NCBI GenBank assembly: GCA_027491845.1
Contig: JAOZGF010000127.1
Location: 1 to 10,246 of the forward strand
Direction: 5' to 3'
Source: Thermoproteota archaeon
GTDB lineage: Archaea; Korarchaeota; JAOZGF01
DNA length: 10,246 bases
Shown here one piece after another: positions 1-6,033 of the stretch. The notes under the pieces are model-generated. The model was not told where the DNA came from, did not search any database, and saw only the letters and a list, made by a program, of their open reading frames with translations. A program made the translations under genes and the position numbers. Within the stretch, counting starts at the first letter, position 1. Every line of letters starts with the position of its first letter.

Positions 1-1
1 A

Positions 2-109
2 GAAAAGAGCATAAACATTTTAATGATCTCGCAAAGCGTTTCAGAGGCAAACATTTCTATCGTCATACCGAAGAAACATGTTAAGAAGGCTGTTAAGCTC
101 TTAAAGTAA
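2..109 (+). CDS. Aspartate kinase, C-terminal fragment ending in first ACT domain (partial, 5' end outside window)
   Basis: Reading from base 2 gives 35 codons ending in TAA at 107-109. The motif ISQSVSEANISIVI is the ligand-binding part of the first ACT domain of aspartate kinase, the enzyme that phosphorylates aspartate at the start of lysine, threonine and methionine synthesis. ACT domains carry feedback control by the end-product amino acids. In the family this domain is followed without a break by a second ACT domain. Here the second domain lies in the same frame, but only after the TAA and one further codon. The fragment may therefore be one chain of a split enzyme or part of a gene broken by a nonsense change. 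The catalytic part lies upstream of the window. Family assignment is firm; the reason for the stop is not known. Confidence 0.8.
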   Translation, partial: EKSINILMISQSVSEANISIVIPKKHVKKAVKLLK

Positions 110-112
110 AAC

Positions 113-367
113 ATGCTTGGCAAAAGCATAATCCAAGAAGTTTCATGGGATGAAGACGTATCTGTCGTTTCAGCTGTAGGTGCCGGAATGAAAGGGACTC
201 CAGGGGTGGCTGCAAGAATATTTGAAGCTGTAGCCAAGAAAAACATTAACGTCGTAATGATAGCTCAAGGATCATCTGAATTAAATATTTCCTTCCTCGT
301 TAAAAGGAAACAGGGACCCCAAGCGGTAAGGGCAATACATGAAGAATTCAATTTACACTCTATTTAA
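113..367 (+). CDS. Aspartate kinase second ACT domain, separated by an in-frame stop
   Basis: This 84-codon frame encodes a complete ACT domain with the aspartate kinase signatures VGAGMKGTPGVAARIF (about residues 22-37) and MIAQGSSELNISF (about 49-61), ending in AIHEEFNL as full-length kinases do. It is in the same frame as the preceding fragment, and only TAA plus one codon (AAC) separate them. The first residues, MLGKSIIQEVSWDEDV, look like the normal linker between the two ACT domains rather than a fresh N-terminus. I see no Shine-Dalgarno motif before the ATG, so translation would depend on re-initiation right after the upstream stop, or on readthrough. A precedent for a free regulatory subunit is Bacillus aspartokinase II, whose beta chain comes from an internal start. 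Its 3' end overlaps the next gene by 29 bases, which suggests coupled translation. Confidence 0.75.
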   Translation: MLGKSIIQEVSWDEDVSVVSAVGAGMKGTPGVAARIFEAVAKKNINVVMIAQGSSELNISFLVKRKQGPQAVRAIHEEFNLHSI

Positions 368-1196
368 AAAGGAAAAATGCCTTGTTTTCAAAGCCGAAAA
401 AACTGTAAAAGTAATTTTTTCCCTCTTCTTCCTAGGCATAATCCTTCTCTTGGTAGTGATGGCGAGCGGAACAAGGCTTAGAAACTTATTAACAATAACC
501 TTAATAACATTTTGCTCCCTACTAGTTTTCGGCTTTCTAGCGGAGGGAATAGAGAAATTACTGGACTTAAGAAAAACCGTGCATTTTTTCTATTCCCTTC
601 TGTTCCTTGCATGTTGGTTGTTGTTTAACCACATATCCTTTCTCTTAATGACTACTTATCTCTTTTTCGTGTTCATTTTCATAACTCCTCTGCTGCCAAA
701 AATAATGATAGAGCCGTTCACATCCTTTTTTGAGGCCTTTAAGGAAATTGAAAAGACGCCGACTATCCCTGTAATTTCCTTCCTAGCAGGACTACTTTTT
801 TCAACAGTCACCTCACTTACGGCAGGTTTAACTGACGTCGTTCCTGTTTCGTTATTAACAGTTTCATTTGGAGACTGCTCGGCTTATTTAGTTGGAAGAA
901 AAGGAAAGACAAGACTTCCATATAATAAGAGTAAAACAGTTGAAGGAACAATAGCTGGAACGCTTTCATCCCTTGCAGCTGTAACAATATATTTCGCGCA
1001 AATAAACCCATTGTTATTGCTTTCTCCCTTCACAGGCATGGTTGCTGAAAGTATTGTTCCAACAAGGAGAGACGGGTGGAACAGAGAAATAAAACAAATA
1101 AAACAAGTAGAACAGGTAATTGTCAATGACAATTTCATAATCTTCCTAACGGTTTCTTTAACCTATTTACTTTCAAAATTCTTTATCTCACCATAA
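339..1196 (+). CDS. CTP-dependent polyprenol/dolichol kinase-like integral membrane protein
   Basis: A 285-residue, very hydrophobic protein with about eight likely membrane segments (roughly 24-41, 49-68, 81-99, 100-120, 143-163, 166-185, 206-222, 265-283). It carries the marks of the dolichol kinase/CTP-diacylglycerol kinase (SEC59/DGK1) family: an RKTVH motif (78-82) before the core, FGDCSAYLVGRKGK (177-190), NKSKTVEGTIAG (196-207), AES (236-238) and a terminal DN (264-265). By family knowledge it would transfer phosphate from CTP to a membrane polyprenol such as dolichol, supplying the carrier lipid for protein glycosylation. A phosphatidate cytidylyltransferase-like role cannot be excluded. 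Between the AES and DN motifs there is a charged stretch of about 20 residues with a short tandem repeat. The ATG at 339 lies inside the aspartate kinase frame, so the genes overlap. I see no better start downstream. Confidence 0.75.
   Translation: MKNSIYTLFKKEKCLVFKAEKTVKVIFSLFFLGIILLLVVMASGTRLRNLLTITLITFCSLLVFGFLAEGIEKLLDLRKTVHFFYSLLFLACWLLFNHISFLLMTTYLFFVFIFITPLLPKIMIEPFTSFFEAFKEIEKTPTIPVISFLAGLLFSTVTSLTAGLTDVVPVSLLTVSFGDCSAYLVGRKGKTRLPYNKSKTVEGTIAGTLSSLAAVTIYFAQINPLLLLSPFTGMVAESIVPTRRDGWNREIKQIKQVEQVIVNDNFIIFLTVSLTYLLSKFFISP
1089..1115 (+). repeat. Three tandem 9-base units inside the polyprenol kinase-like gene
   Basis: Two exact copies of ATAAAACAA are followed by a diverged copy, GTAGAACAG. 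The unit is in frame and encodes IKQ-IKQ-VEQ at residues 251-259. It lies in the loop between two conserved motifs of the kinase-like protein, where the family usually has only a short linker. It looks like a small in-frame expansion. Confidence 0.6.
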
Positions 1197-1211
1197 CTTA
1201 AGGCGACTATT

Positions 1212-1796
1212 TTGAAGAACGTTATAGTGATAACAGGGACGCCTGGAACAGGAAAAACTACTTTGTCGAAATTACTCTCAAAAGAACTTAAGGCACACTA
1301 CATAGACGTAGGGAAACTAGCTATCGAAAAAAAACTCTTGATAAGGGAAGACTTAAAGAGAAAAACAATGGTAATTGACCCAGAAAAAACTTCTTTAGTC
1401 CTTCAACACATAATTCAGACATCTAAGAACAAGACATTAATCCTTGACACACACATTCCAGAATCAGTTCCAAGTAAATTGGTAAGTGTAGTAATAGTAC
1501 TTCGAACAGATCCCTATGTTCTCAAAAAAAGACTTATGGACAAAGGTTTTAATGAAAAAAAAATAAAAGAAAACGTTCAAGCAGAAATCCTTGGAAACTG
1601 CTTGTCAGAAGCAATAATACTTTTTGGGTTAGAAAGAATTTGGGAGATAAACACATCCTATTTAGAAGAGAAGGATGCTTTAAAGACGGCCTTAAAAATA
1701 ATTTCAGAAAAACCTAGAGAAAAAAATAGGCCTGGAAAAATTGATTGGCTAGGTAAATTATATGATGAAAAAAGGCTGTCAGACTTCTTTGAATAA
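1212..1796 (+). CDS. Fap7/AK6-type adenylate kinase (NMP kinase-like P-loop protein)
   Basis: A 194-residue P-loop protein. The Walker A motif GTPGTGKT is at residues 9-16. A Walker B-like LILDTH motif at 76-81 provides the Asp-x-His arrangement typical of AK6/Fap7. The lid region KGFNEKKIKENVQAEIL (111-127) and the C-terminal GKIDWLGKL (175-183) also match archaeal members of 170-190 residues. The family interconverts ATP, AMP and ADP. Eukaryotic Fap7 and its archaeal relatives act with ribosomal protein uS11 in small-subunit maturation, so a ribosome assembly role is likely by homology. The start is TTG, 15 bases after the previous stop; the preceding AAGGCGA is only a weak ribosome site. 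It probably shares a transcript with the upstream membrane protein. A downstream T-run (CTTTTTG near 1801) may be a weak terminator. Confidence 0.85.
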   Translation: MKNVIVITGTPGTGKTTLSKLLSKELKAHYIDVGKLAIEKKLLIREDLKRKTMVIDPEKTSLVLQHIIQTSKNKTLILDTHIPESVPSKLVSVVIVLRTDPYVLKKRLMDKGFNEKKIKENVQAEILGNCLSEAIILFGLERIWEINTSYLEEKDALKTALKIISEKPREKNRPGKIDWLGKLYDEKRLSDFFE

Positions 1797-1834
1797 AAAA
1801 CTTTTTGAATGAACAAGCCTAACTCTAAACTACA

Positions 1835-1839
1835 GAGGG
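1835..1839 (+). promoter_or_regulatory. Ribosome binding site choosing the GTG start of the GTPase
   Basis: GAGGG lies seven bases before the GTG at 1847 but only one base before the in-frame TTG at 1841. The spacing favours GTG as the true start, making the protein two residues shorter than the longest reading. Confidence 0.55.
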
Positions 1840-1846
1840 CTTGGCG

Positions 1847-3424
1847 GTGTCAATTGAAAAGATAATTAAAGCCGGGGAAAGGGAAAACATAGAATTCAAG
1901 GAAAAATTGTCAGCAGATTACCACTTGTCTCGGGAGAAAATGCAGAAGTTAGCGGCTCAAATGAGGTACCGGTTAGAGGTCGGCAAAGGAAAAGCCATAT
2001 ATTTCGTGGGCGTCAAGGATGATGGAACCTATGTAGGCTTATCCAGGTACAGGTTTGAAGAAACCCTGTCAGTTCTGAAGGCTGTTTCAGCTGAGATAGG
2101 TGCAGAAATAATTTCAGTAAAGAGGTTTGAAGTAAACGGAGGATTAATAGGAAAAATAGAAATTGAAAAAACATCTTACAAAAAACAATCCATCGTGGTT
2201 TCAACGGCAGGACATGTAGACAGCGGCAAATCAACTCTCATAGGAACACTAATATCAGGTATACCTGACAATGGAGCCGGTAGGACTAGGCTTTTTCTAG
2301 ATGTTTTACCACATGAAATTGAGAGGGGTTTGTCTGCAGAGCTATCATATGCTGTCTTAGGTTTTAAAAATGGAAAACCGTTGCTCATGAAGAACCCTTT
2401 GGACAAAAGAGAAAGATCTAGGGTTGTAGAGGAATCTGACAAAATCGTTTCGTTTGTAGACACTGTTGGACATGAACCCTGGCTTAGGACGACGATAAGA
2501 GGATTACTGGGGCAAAACATAGATTACGGAATCTTAACTGTTGCAGTTGACTCAGGCATAACCAGAATAACAAAGGAACACCTAGGTGTGATGTTAGCAG
2601 TGAACATTCCAGTAATAATCTGTATAACAAAAAAGGACTTAGTTGAGAAAGGCAGGCTTGAAGAAATAGTCATTGAACTTGAAAGGATGTTAAAATACGT
2701 TGGAAAAATCCCGTTAAGAATAAAAACCGAGAAGGACATCGCATTGATTCTTGACAAAATAGACAATGTCGTTCCAATAATAACAACCTCGTCCCTCTCC
2801 ATGGAAGGACTGGAACTGTTAACAAGGCTACTCCAGTTGTTAGGGCCTAGGAAAAGAAAAATAAATAGCCCATTCCTGATGTACATCGACAAGGTATACA
2901 ATATCTGGGGCGTTGGAACAGTGGTGTCAGGAACAATAAAGCAAGGTAAAATAAAAAGGGGAGAAGAACTGTTTATAGGTCCAGACAGGAAAGGAGAATT
3001 TAGAAAGGTAAAGGCAACTTCAATCGAATCACATTATTGCAGGTTTAACGAGGCCGAGGCAGGTTTCATGGTTGGCGTTGCCCTTAGAGGGATAAAACCG
3101 AAAGAAGTTGAGAGGGGCATGGTTCTCTTCGACAAAAAACTTAAGGATAAAATAAAACCTGTAAAGAGTTTTACTGCAGAAATACTGGTTCTAACCCATC
3201 CGACAAAGATTTCCTCAGGCTATGAACCAGTAATACATCTAAACACGTTCTCTCAAACCGCTAAAATTGAATGCATAGACAAGGAATACCTTAAAGCGGG
3301 AGATATAGGGAAGGTTAAAGTAACTTTTAAGTACAGGCCTTATATCGTCTTTCCCCACGAAAAATTTGTTTTCAGGGAAGGAAAAACAAAAGGGATAGGT
3401 ACAGTGATTTCTCTTTGCAATTAG
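1847..3424 (+). CDS. GTPBP1-family translational GTPase (EF-1A-like)
   Basis: A 525-residue protein from the GTG start (residue numbers below count from the alternative TTG at 1841, which adds two). It has an N-terminal alpha/beta domain of about 115 residues, a GTPase domain and two beta-barrel domains of the EF-Tu type. G1 is AGHVDSGKST (123-132), G3 is DTVGHE (207-212), G4 is TKKD (263-266) and G5 is TTSS (315-318). Domain 2 includes IWGVGTVVSGTIKQGKI (355-371). TKxD in place of NKxD at G4 is normal for the GTPBP1/GTPBP2 group. Eukaryotic members are linked to ribosome rescue and mRNA turnover; the archaeal role is not settled. The N-terminal part, with ENIEFKEKL and FVGVKDDGTYVGL, resembles the AlbA-like fold of Schlafen-type proteins as well as the GTPBP1 N-domain. 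Next to the Fap7-like gene it suggests a ribosome-related group. Confidence 0.85.
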   Translation: MSIEKIIKAGERENIEFKEKLSADYHLSREKMQKLAAQMRYRLEVGKGKAIYFVGVKDDGTYVGLSRYRFEETLSVLKAVSAEIGAEIISVKRFEVNGGLIGKIEIEKTSYKKQSIVVSTAGHVDSGKSTLIGTLISGIPDNGAGRTRLFLDVLPHEIERGLSAELSYAVLGFKNGKPLLMKNPLDKRERSRVVEESDKIVSFVDTVGHEPWLRTTIRGLLGQNIDYGILTVAVDSGITRITKEHLGVMLAVNIPVIICITKKDLVEKGRLEEIVIELERMLKYVGKIPLRIKTEKDIALILDKIDNVVPIITTSSLSMEGLELLTRLLQLLGPRKRKINSPFLMYIDKVYNIWGVGTVVSGTIKQGKIKRGEELFIGPDRKGEFRKVKATSIESHYCRFNEAEAGFMVGVALRGIKPKEVERGMVLFDKKLKDKIKPVKSFTAEILVLTHPTKISSGYEPVIHLNTFSQTAKIECIDKEYLKAGDIGKVKVTFKYRPYIVFPHEKFVFREGKTKGIGTVISLCN

Positions 3425-3546
3425 GTATTCAAAAGAAACAATGTCCCGGCGTTTAACGACAAATTATTCTTAAAAGAGTGAAAGAAACATTAATAAAATG
3501 CTTCCTAGCAAAGATGAACCAAACAAAATGTTGTAAGGTATGGCAA

Positions 3547-4254
3547 ATGCAAAAAAAACTGTTTATCGGTTTTTTGTTCTTAATTTTGCTATCCACAGCT
3601 TATGTGGAAATACAGGCTAAACCCTTGGATTTAACTGAAAGATTTCAGATATTGAAGGAGAATCCTGTACTAATAGTTTTTGGTTTAAAGGCTTCAGAGT
3701 CAGACAAAAAAGTTTCAAATGAACTGCATAGGTTCCTCTTGGGAATAGGGATAAACAGTAGGGTTGTTAGTGATTCTCAAGCCTCCCACCTTAACTTAGA
3801 GGAATATAATGTAATACTGGTTGGAGGGCCTATTGCGAATAGGTTGACAAGGGAGTTTCAAACCTGTTTCTCAAGTTGGTTTGGCTACTATGATGGCGAG
3901 CTCGCCCTAATAACAAGGGGGAACGTTTATTACGGCGATGAGTTAGGGATCATTGATTTAACCTCTAACCCTCTCAGCAATGGAGAACTCATTATTGTCT
4001 TGTTGGCTGGGAAAACAAGGAACGGAACGGAGGCTGCTGTCAAAGCGTTCATGTATTCAAACTTAAACAAACAAGTGGCACTGGTTTCAATGGAAGATGA
4101 AGAAGGAAAAATTTACTGGTGCAGTAATTCTCTCTCTAAAGAAGTTAGAGAAAGAATTCAAAAAAAGACATGTCTTCCAGTTCAAAGCGACATAGTTATG
4201 GTTGTTGTCGGGAATATTGGCCAAGGAACGCCAATAGGATTAGATAAAAACTAA
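3547..4254 (+). CDS. Secreted protein resembling archaeal S-layer-associated domains
   Basis: From the ATG at 3547 this is a 235-residue protein beginning MQKKLFIGFLFLILLSTAYV, a standard signal peptide with a likely cut after about residue 24 (EIQA). The frame is open up to a GTG at 3478, which would add 23 odd residues in front of the signal. AGGT seven bases before 3547 supports the shorter form. The mature part contains NPVLIVFG (39-46), VILVGGPIANRL (89-100), YYGDELGIIDLTSNP (128-142) and AGKTRNGTEAAVKAF (154-168). This set resembles the C-terminal domain of archaeal S-layer proteins and related secreted proteins, where a GGP-x-N strand and a TR-x-GT-x-A-A segment recur. No membrane anchor is seen at the C-terminus, so it is probably released or bound to the cell surface. 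The precise role is unknown. Confidence 0.65.
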   Translation: MQKKLFIGFLFLILLSTAYVEIQAKPLDLTERFQILKENPVLIVFGLKASESDKKVSNELHRFLLGIGINSRVVSDSQASHLNLEEYNVILVGGPIANRLTREFQTCFSSWFGYYDGELALITRGNVYYGDELGIIDLTSNPLSNGELIIVLLAGKTRNGTEAAVKAFMYSNLNKQVALVSMEDEEGKIYWCSNSLSKEVRERIQKKTCLPVQSDIVMVVVGNIGQGTPIGLDKN

Positions 4255-4270
4255 AACCCTTGTTTTGAAA

Positions 4271-4277
4271 GGGGTGA
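4271..4277 (+). promoter_or_regulatory. Strong ribosome binding site before a TTG start
   Basis: GGGGTGA sits six bases before TTG at 4284. It is one of the strongest Shine-Dalgarno motifs in the window and supports both the reality and the start of this small gene. Confidence 0.7.
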
Positions 4278-4283
4278 GTTAAA

Positions 4284-4610
4284 TTGAGTAAATTCGCATT
4301 GAGACATATTAGGAACGCCATTCGCAGAGAAGTGCGAAGGCAAATTAGGAGGCCGTTGTTATTCCATGAACAAGAGGAACTAGACGAGTACTTACTGGAA
4401 ATGCTTGATCAAGCATTTAACCTGGACGGGGAGACAAAAGGATACGATTCCTCCGAGTTTTGCAGGGACTTAGACGAAAAACTGATTGATTGCTTAGAAA
4501 GAGAAGACTGTAGGTCTCAATTGTTAACAGCCATTCAGGTATGGATAAGGGAATGGTCAAGAGAAAAGGAGAAAAGAAAACTTAAAGAAGAAACTTTGAT
4601 CTATGTCTAA
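4284..4610 (+). CDS. Unrecognised 108-residue charged protein
   Basis: I do not recognise this family. The start is TTG with a strong ribosome site. The first 23 residues are rich in arginine (RHIRNAIRREVRRQIRR, 7-23) and predicted helical. The middle is acidic (EQEELDEYLLEMLDQAF, 29-45), followed by more helix, three cysteines (60, 70, 76) and a lysine-rich tail (94-101). There is no signal peptide or membrane segment, so it is probably cytoplasmic. It follows the secreted protein gene by 29 bases and may share its transcript. The basic N-terminus could bind nucleic acid or a protein partner, but no HTH or zinc motif is visible. Its stop lies only five bases from the stop of the convergent synthetase gene. 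Confidence 0.75.
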   Translation: MSKFALRHIRNAIRREVRRQIRRPLLFHEQEELDEYLLEMLDQAFNLDGETKGYDSSEFCRDLDEKLIDCLEREDCRSQLLTAIQVWIREWSREKEKRKLKEETLIYV

Positions 4611-4615
4611 CCTTT

Positions 4616-5875
4616 CTATGGAAGCAGCCTTTCAGGCGCCCTAGGGAAGAGAGCTGCTTCCCTAATGTTTTTAAGCTCCAACAACTGCATTATGAGCCTT
4701 TCAATGCCTAGGTTAAATCCTCCATGCGGTGGCACGCCGAACTCAAAGAATTTAGTGAACCAACTAACCGATTCAAAATTAATTCCCTTCTCTTTAATAT
4801 TCTGTAACAGTTTACTGTATCTGTGTTCCCTTTGCCCTCCCGAGCTAACTTCAAGCCCCCTATATATTAAATCTATGCTTCTAGCCCATCTCTCGTCTCC
4901 GTCAACCCTCATAACATAGAAGGGCTTCGCTTTGAAAGGGAAACGATTAACAAAAAAGAAATCTGTGTTGTACTTTTCCTTAACGTAATCTGCAAGTAAG
5001 CCTTCAGACTCTCTGTCATATTCCTCTCCAAACTCTATCTCTTTACCCATTTTCTCCAATATATCATAAATTTCTGGAAAAACAAGTTCAGGGAAGGGTT
5101 TAGATGGAACGTTTATGTCCAAGTTCAATGTTTCAAGTTCCTTTTCGCACTCCTTCTTTACTTTTCTGATTCCCTCTATCACTAGGTCTTCTTGAAGCCT
5201 CATAAGATCTCTTTCATCTTTTATAAAAGCCACTTCAACGGCTATTCCTCTATGTTCACATAGGTGTTTCGTTGTATGGCTGGGTTCAGCCCTCCACGAG
5301 TCGCCAAGGTCGAATATTTTCTCAAATCCACCGGCAATAGTGAGCTGCCTATGCAACTGAGGATCCTGCCTTAAAAAAGCCTTTTTTTTGAAATAGTCTA
5401 GCTGAAAAACCTCTGCTCCTCCCTCGGAAGCAGCTCCAATTATACAGGGAGTAAAAACTTGTATGAACCCCTTTGACCACAAAAATTCAACCATCCCTTG
5501 AACAAGCTTACTTGTTATCCTGAAAACTGCATTGTTCTTTGGTTGTCTTAAATCCAGAGACCTCCAGTCAAGTCTGGTTTCCAGCGTCGTTTTTATTTCT
5601 CCTTCAAACTCCAGCGGGATAGGTTTAGCTTGACTGAGAATTTTTATTTCTTGAGGGATTATCTCCCTTCCGCCAGGGGCCTCAGGATGCTCCTGAAATT
5701 CCCCCTCCACTTCTATCACGGATTCCCTTGTTATTTTGGCCAATGCATTCAACACTTTTTCACTGGCTTTCTTTTTAACAACAGTAACCTGCCATCTATT
5801 GACACCGTTCCTTAAAACAATAAATTTTATGCCTCCAAGGTCTCTTGTTCTCTCAATCCAACCCCTGAAAATCAA
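4616..5875 (-). CDS. aspS: Aspartyl-tRNA synthetase, archaeal type (possibly nondiscriminating Asp/Asn)
   Basis: A 419-residue class IIb synthetase that would charge tRNA with aspartate. The N-terminal OB-fold anticodon domain starts at GWIERTRDLGGIKF (5-18). The catalytic core has SEGGAEVF (150-157), RQDPQLHRQ (169-177), class II motif 2 around RAE (195-197), SSGGQREHRY (344-353) and motif 3 GFNLGIERL (386-394), then the usual FPRAPERLLP end. PPHGGF (382-387) is aspartyl-like rather than asparaginyl-like. APGG (66-69) keeps the proline associated with nondiscriminating enzymes. Compared with Thermococcus-type enzymes, about 15-20 N-terminal residues are missing. In addition, the lysine that normally contacts the aspartate side chain (QSPQLYKQ) is Arg176, and the Trp/His position after GW(V/I) is Glu8. 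The TTG start has AGGA six bases upstream, with an in-frame TAA two codons before it. An asparaginyl-tRNA synthetase remains a less likely alternative. Confidence 0.88.
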   Translation of the reverse strand: MIFRGWIERTRDLGGIKFIVLRNGVNRWQVTVVKKKASEKVLNALAKITRESVIEVEGEFQEHPEAPGGREIIPQEIKILSQAKPIPLEFEGEIKTTLETRLDWRSLDLRQPKNNAVFRITSKLVQGMVEFLWSKGFIQVFTPCIIGAASEGGAEVFQLDYFKKKAFLRQDPQLHRQLTIAGGFEKIFDLGDSWRAEPSHTTKHLCEHRGIAVEVAFIKDERDLMRLQEDLVIEGIRKVKKECEKELETLNLDINVPSKPFPELVFPEIYDILEKMGKEIEFGEEYDRESEGLLADYVKEKYNTDFFFVNRFPFKAKPFYVMRVDGDERWARSIDLIYRGLEVSSGGQREHRYSKLLQNIKEKGINFESVSWFTKFFEFGVPPHGGFNLGIERLIMQLLELKNIREAALFPRAPERLLP

Positions 5876-6033
5876 AAGTTATCCTGCCTCCCCCTTTTTT
5901 CAAGAACAATCCTCCAGCAAAAAATAGTTTGCCCTTTTTACTTAAATCCCTTTCCCACCTAAGTTTATTTTTAATCATAAATGATTCATTTAGTGCAATT
6001 CAAGGTTTCCAGTATTGTCGGTGGTGTCTTCTA
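5876..6033. promoter_or_regulatory. Divergent promoter region between aspartyl-tRNA synthetase and sugar isomerase
   Basis: The 158 bases hold a good archaeal promoter pattern for the - strand: purine-rich GGGAAAGGGA directly upstream of TTTAAGTA (5939-5946), which would give a leader of about 40 bases for the synthetase. For the + strand, GTTTATTTTTAA (5963-5974) can serve as a TATA box for the isomerase, followed by GGTGGTG (5' end at 6020) as ribosome site seven bases before TTG 6034. Transcription starts are inferred, not seen. Confidence 0.5.

Noticed and set aside
884..1138. 84-codon open frame on the - strand inside the lipid kinase-like gene
   Set aside because: It lies wholly within a well-supported + strand gene and has no family resemblance.
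2176..2901. Two long - strand open frames opposite the GTPase
   Set aside because: They are opposite conserved GTPase motifs and are explained as antisense shadows.
3450..3458. CGTTTAACG palindrome upstream of the secreted protein gene
   Set aside because: Too short and isolated to separate from chance; the nearby TTCTTAAAA (3468-3476) is only a weak TATA candidate.
3478..3546. GTG start giving 23 more residues on the secreted protein
   Set aside because: It would bury a canonical signal peptide behind a Cys/Lys-rich stretch and has no good ribosome site.
5929..6033. Extended N-terminus of the sugar isomerase from an upstream start
   Set aside because: The extra residues are hydrophobic and unlike the family, the stretch covers the TATA-like sequence, and GGTGGTG points to TTG 6034.
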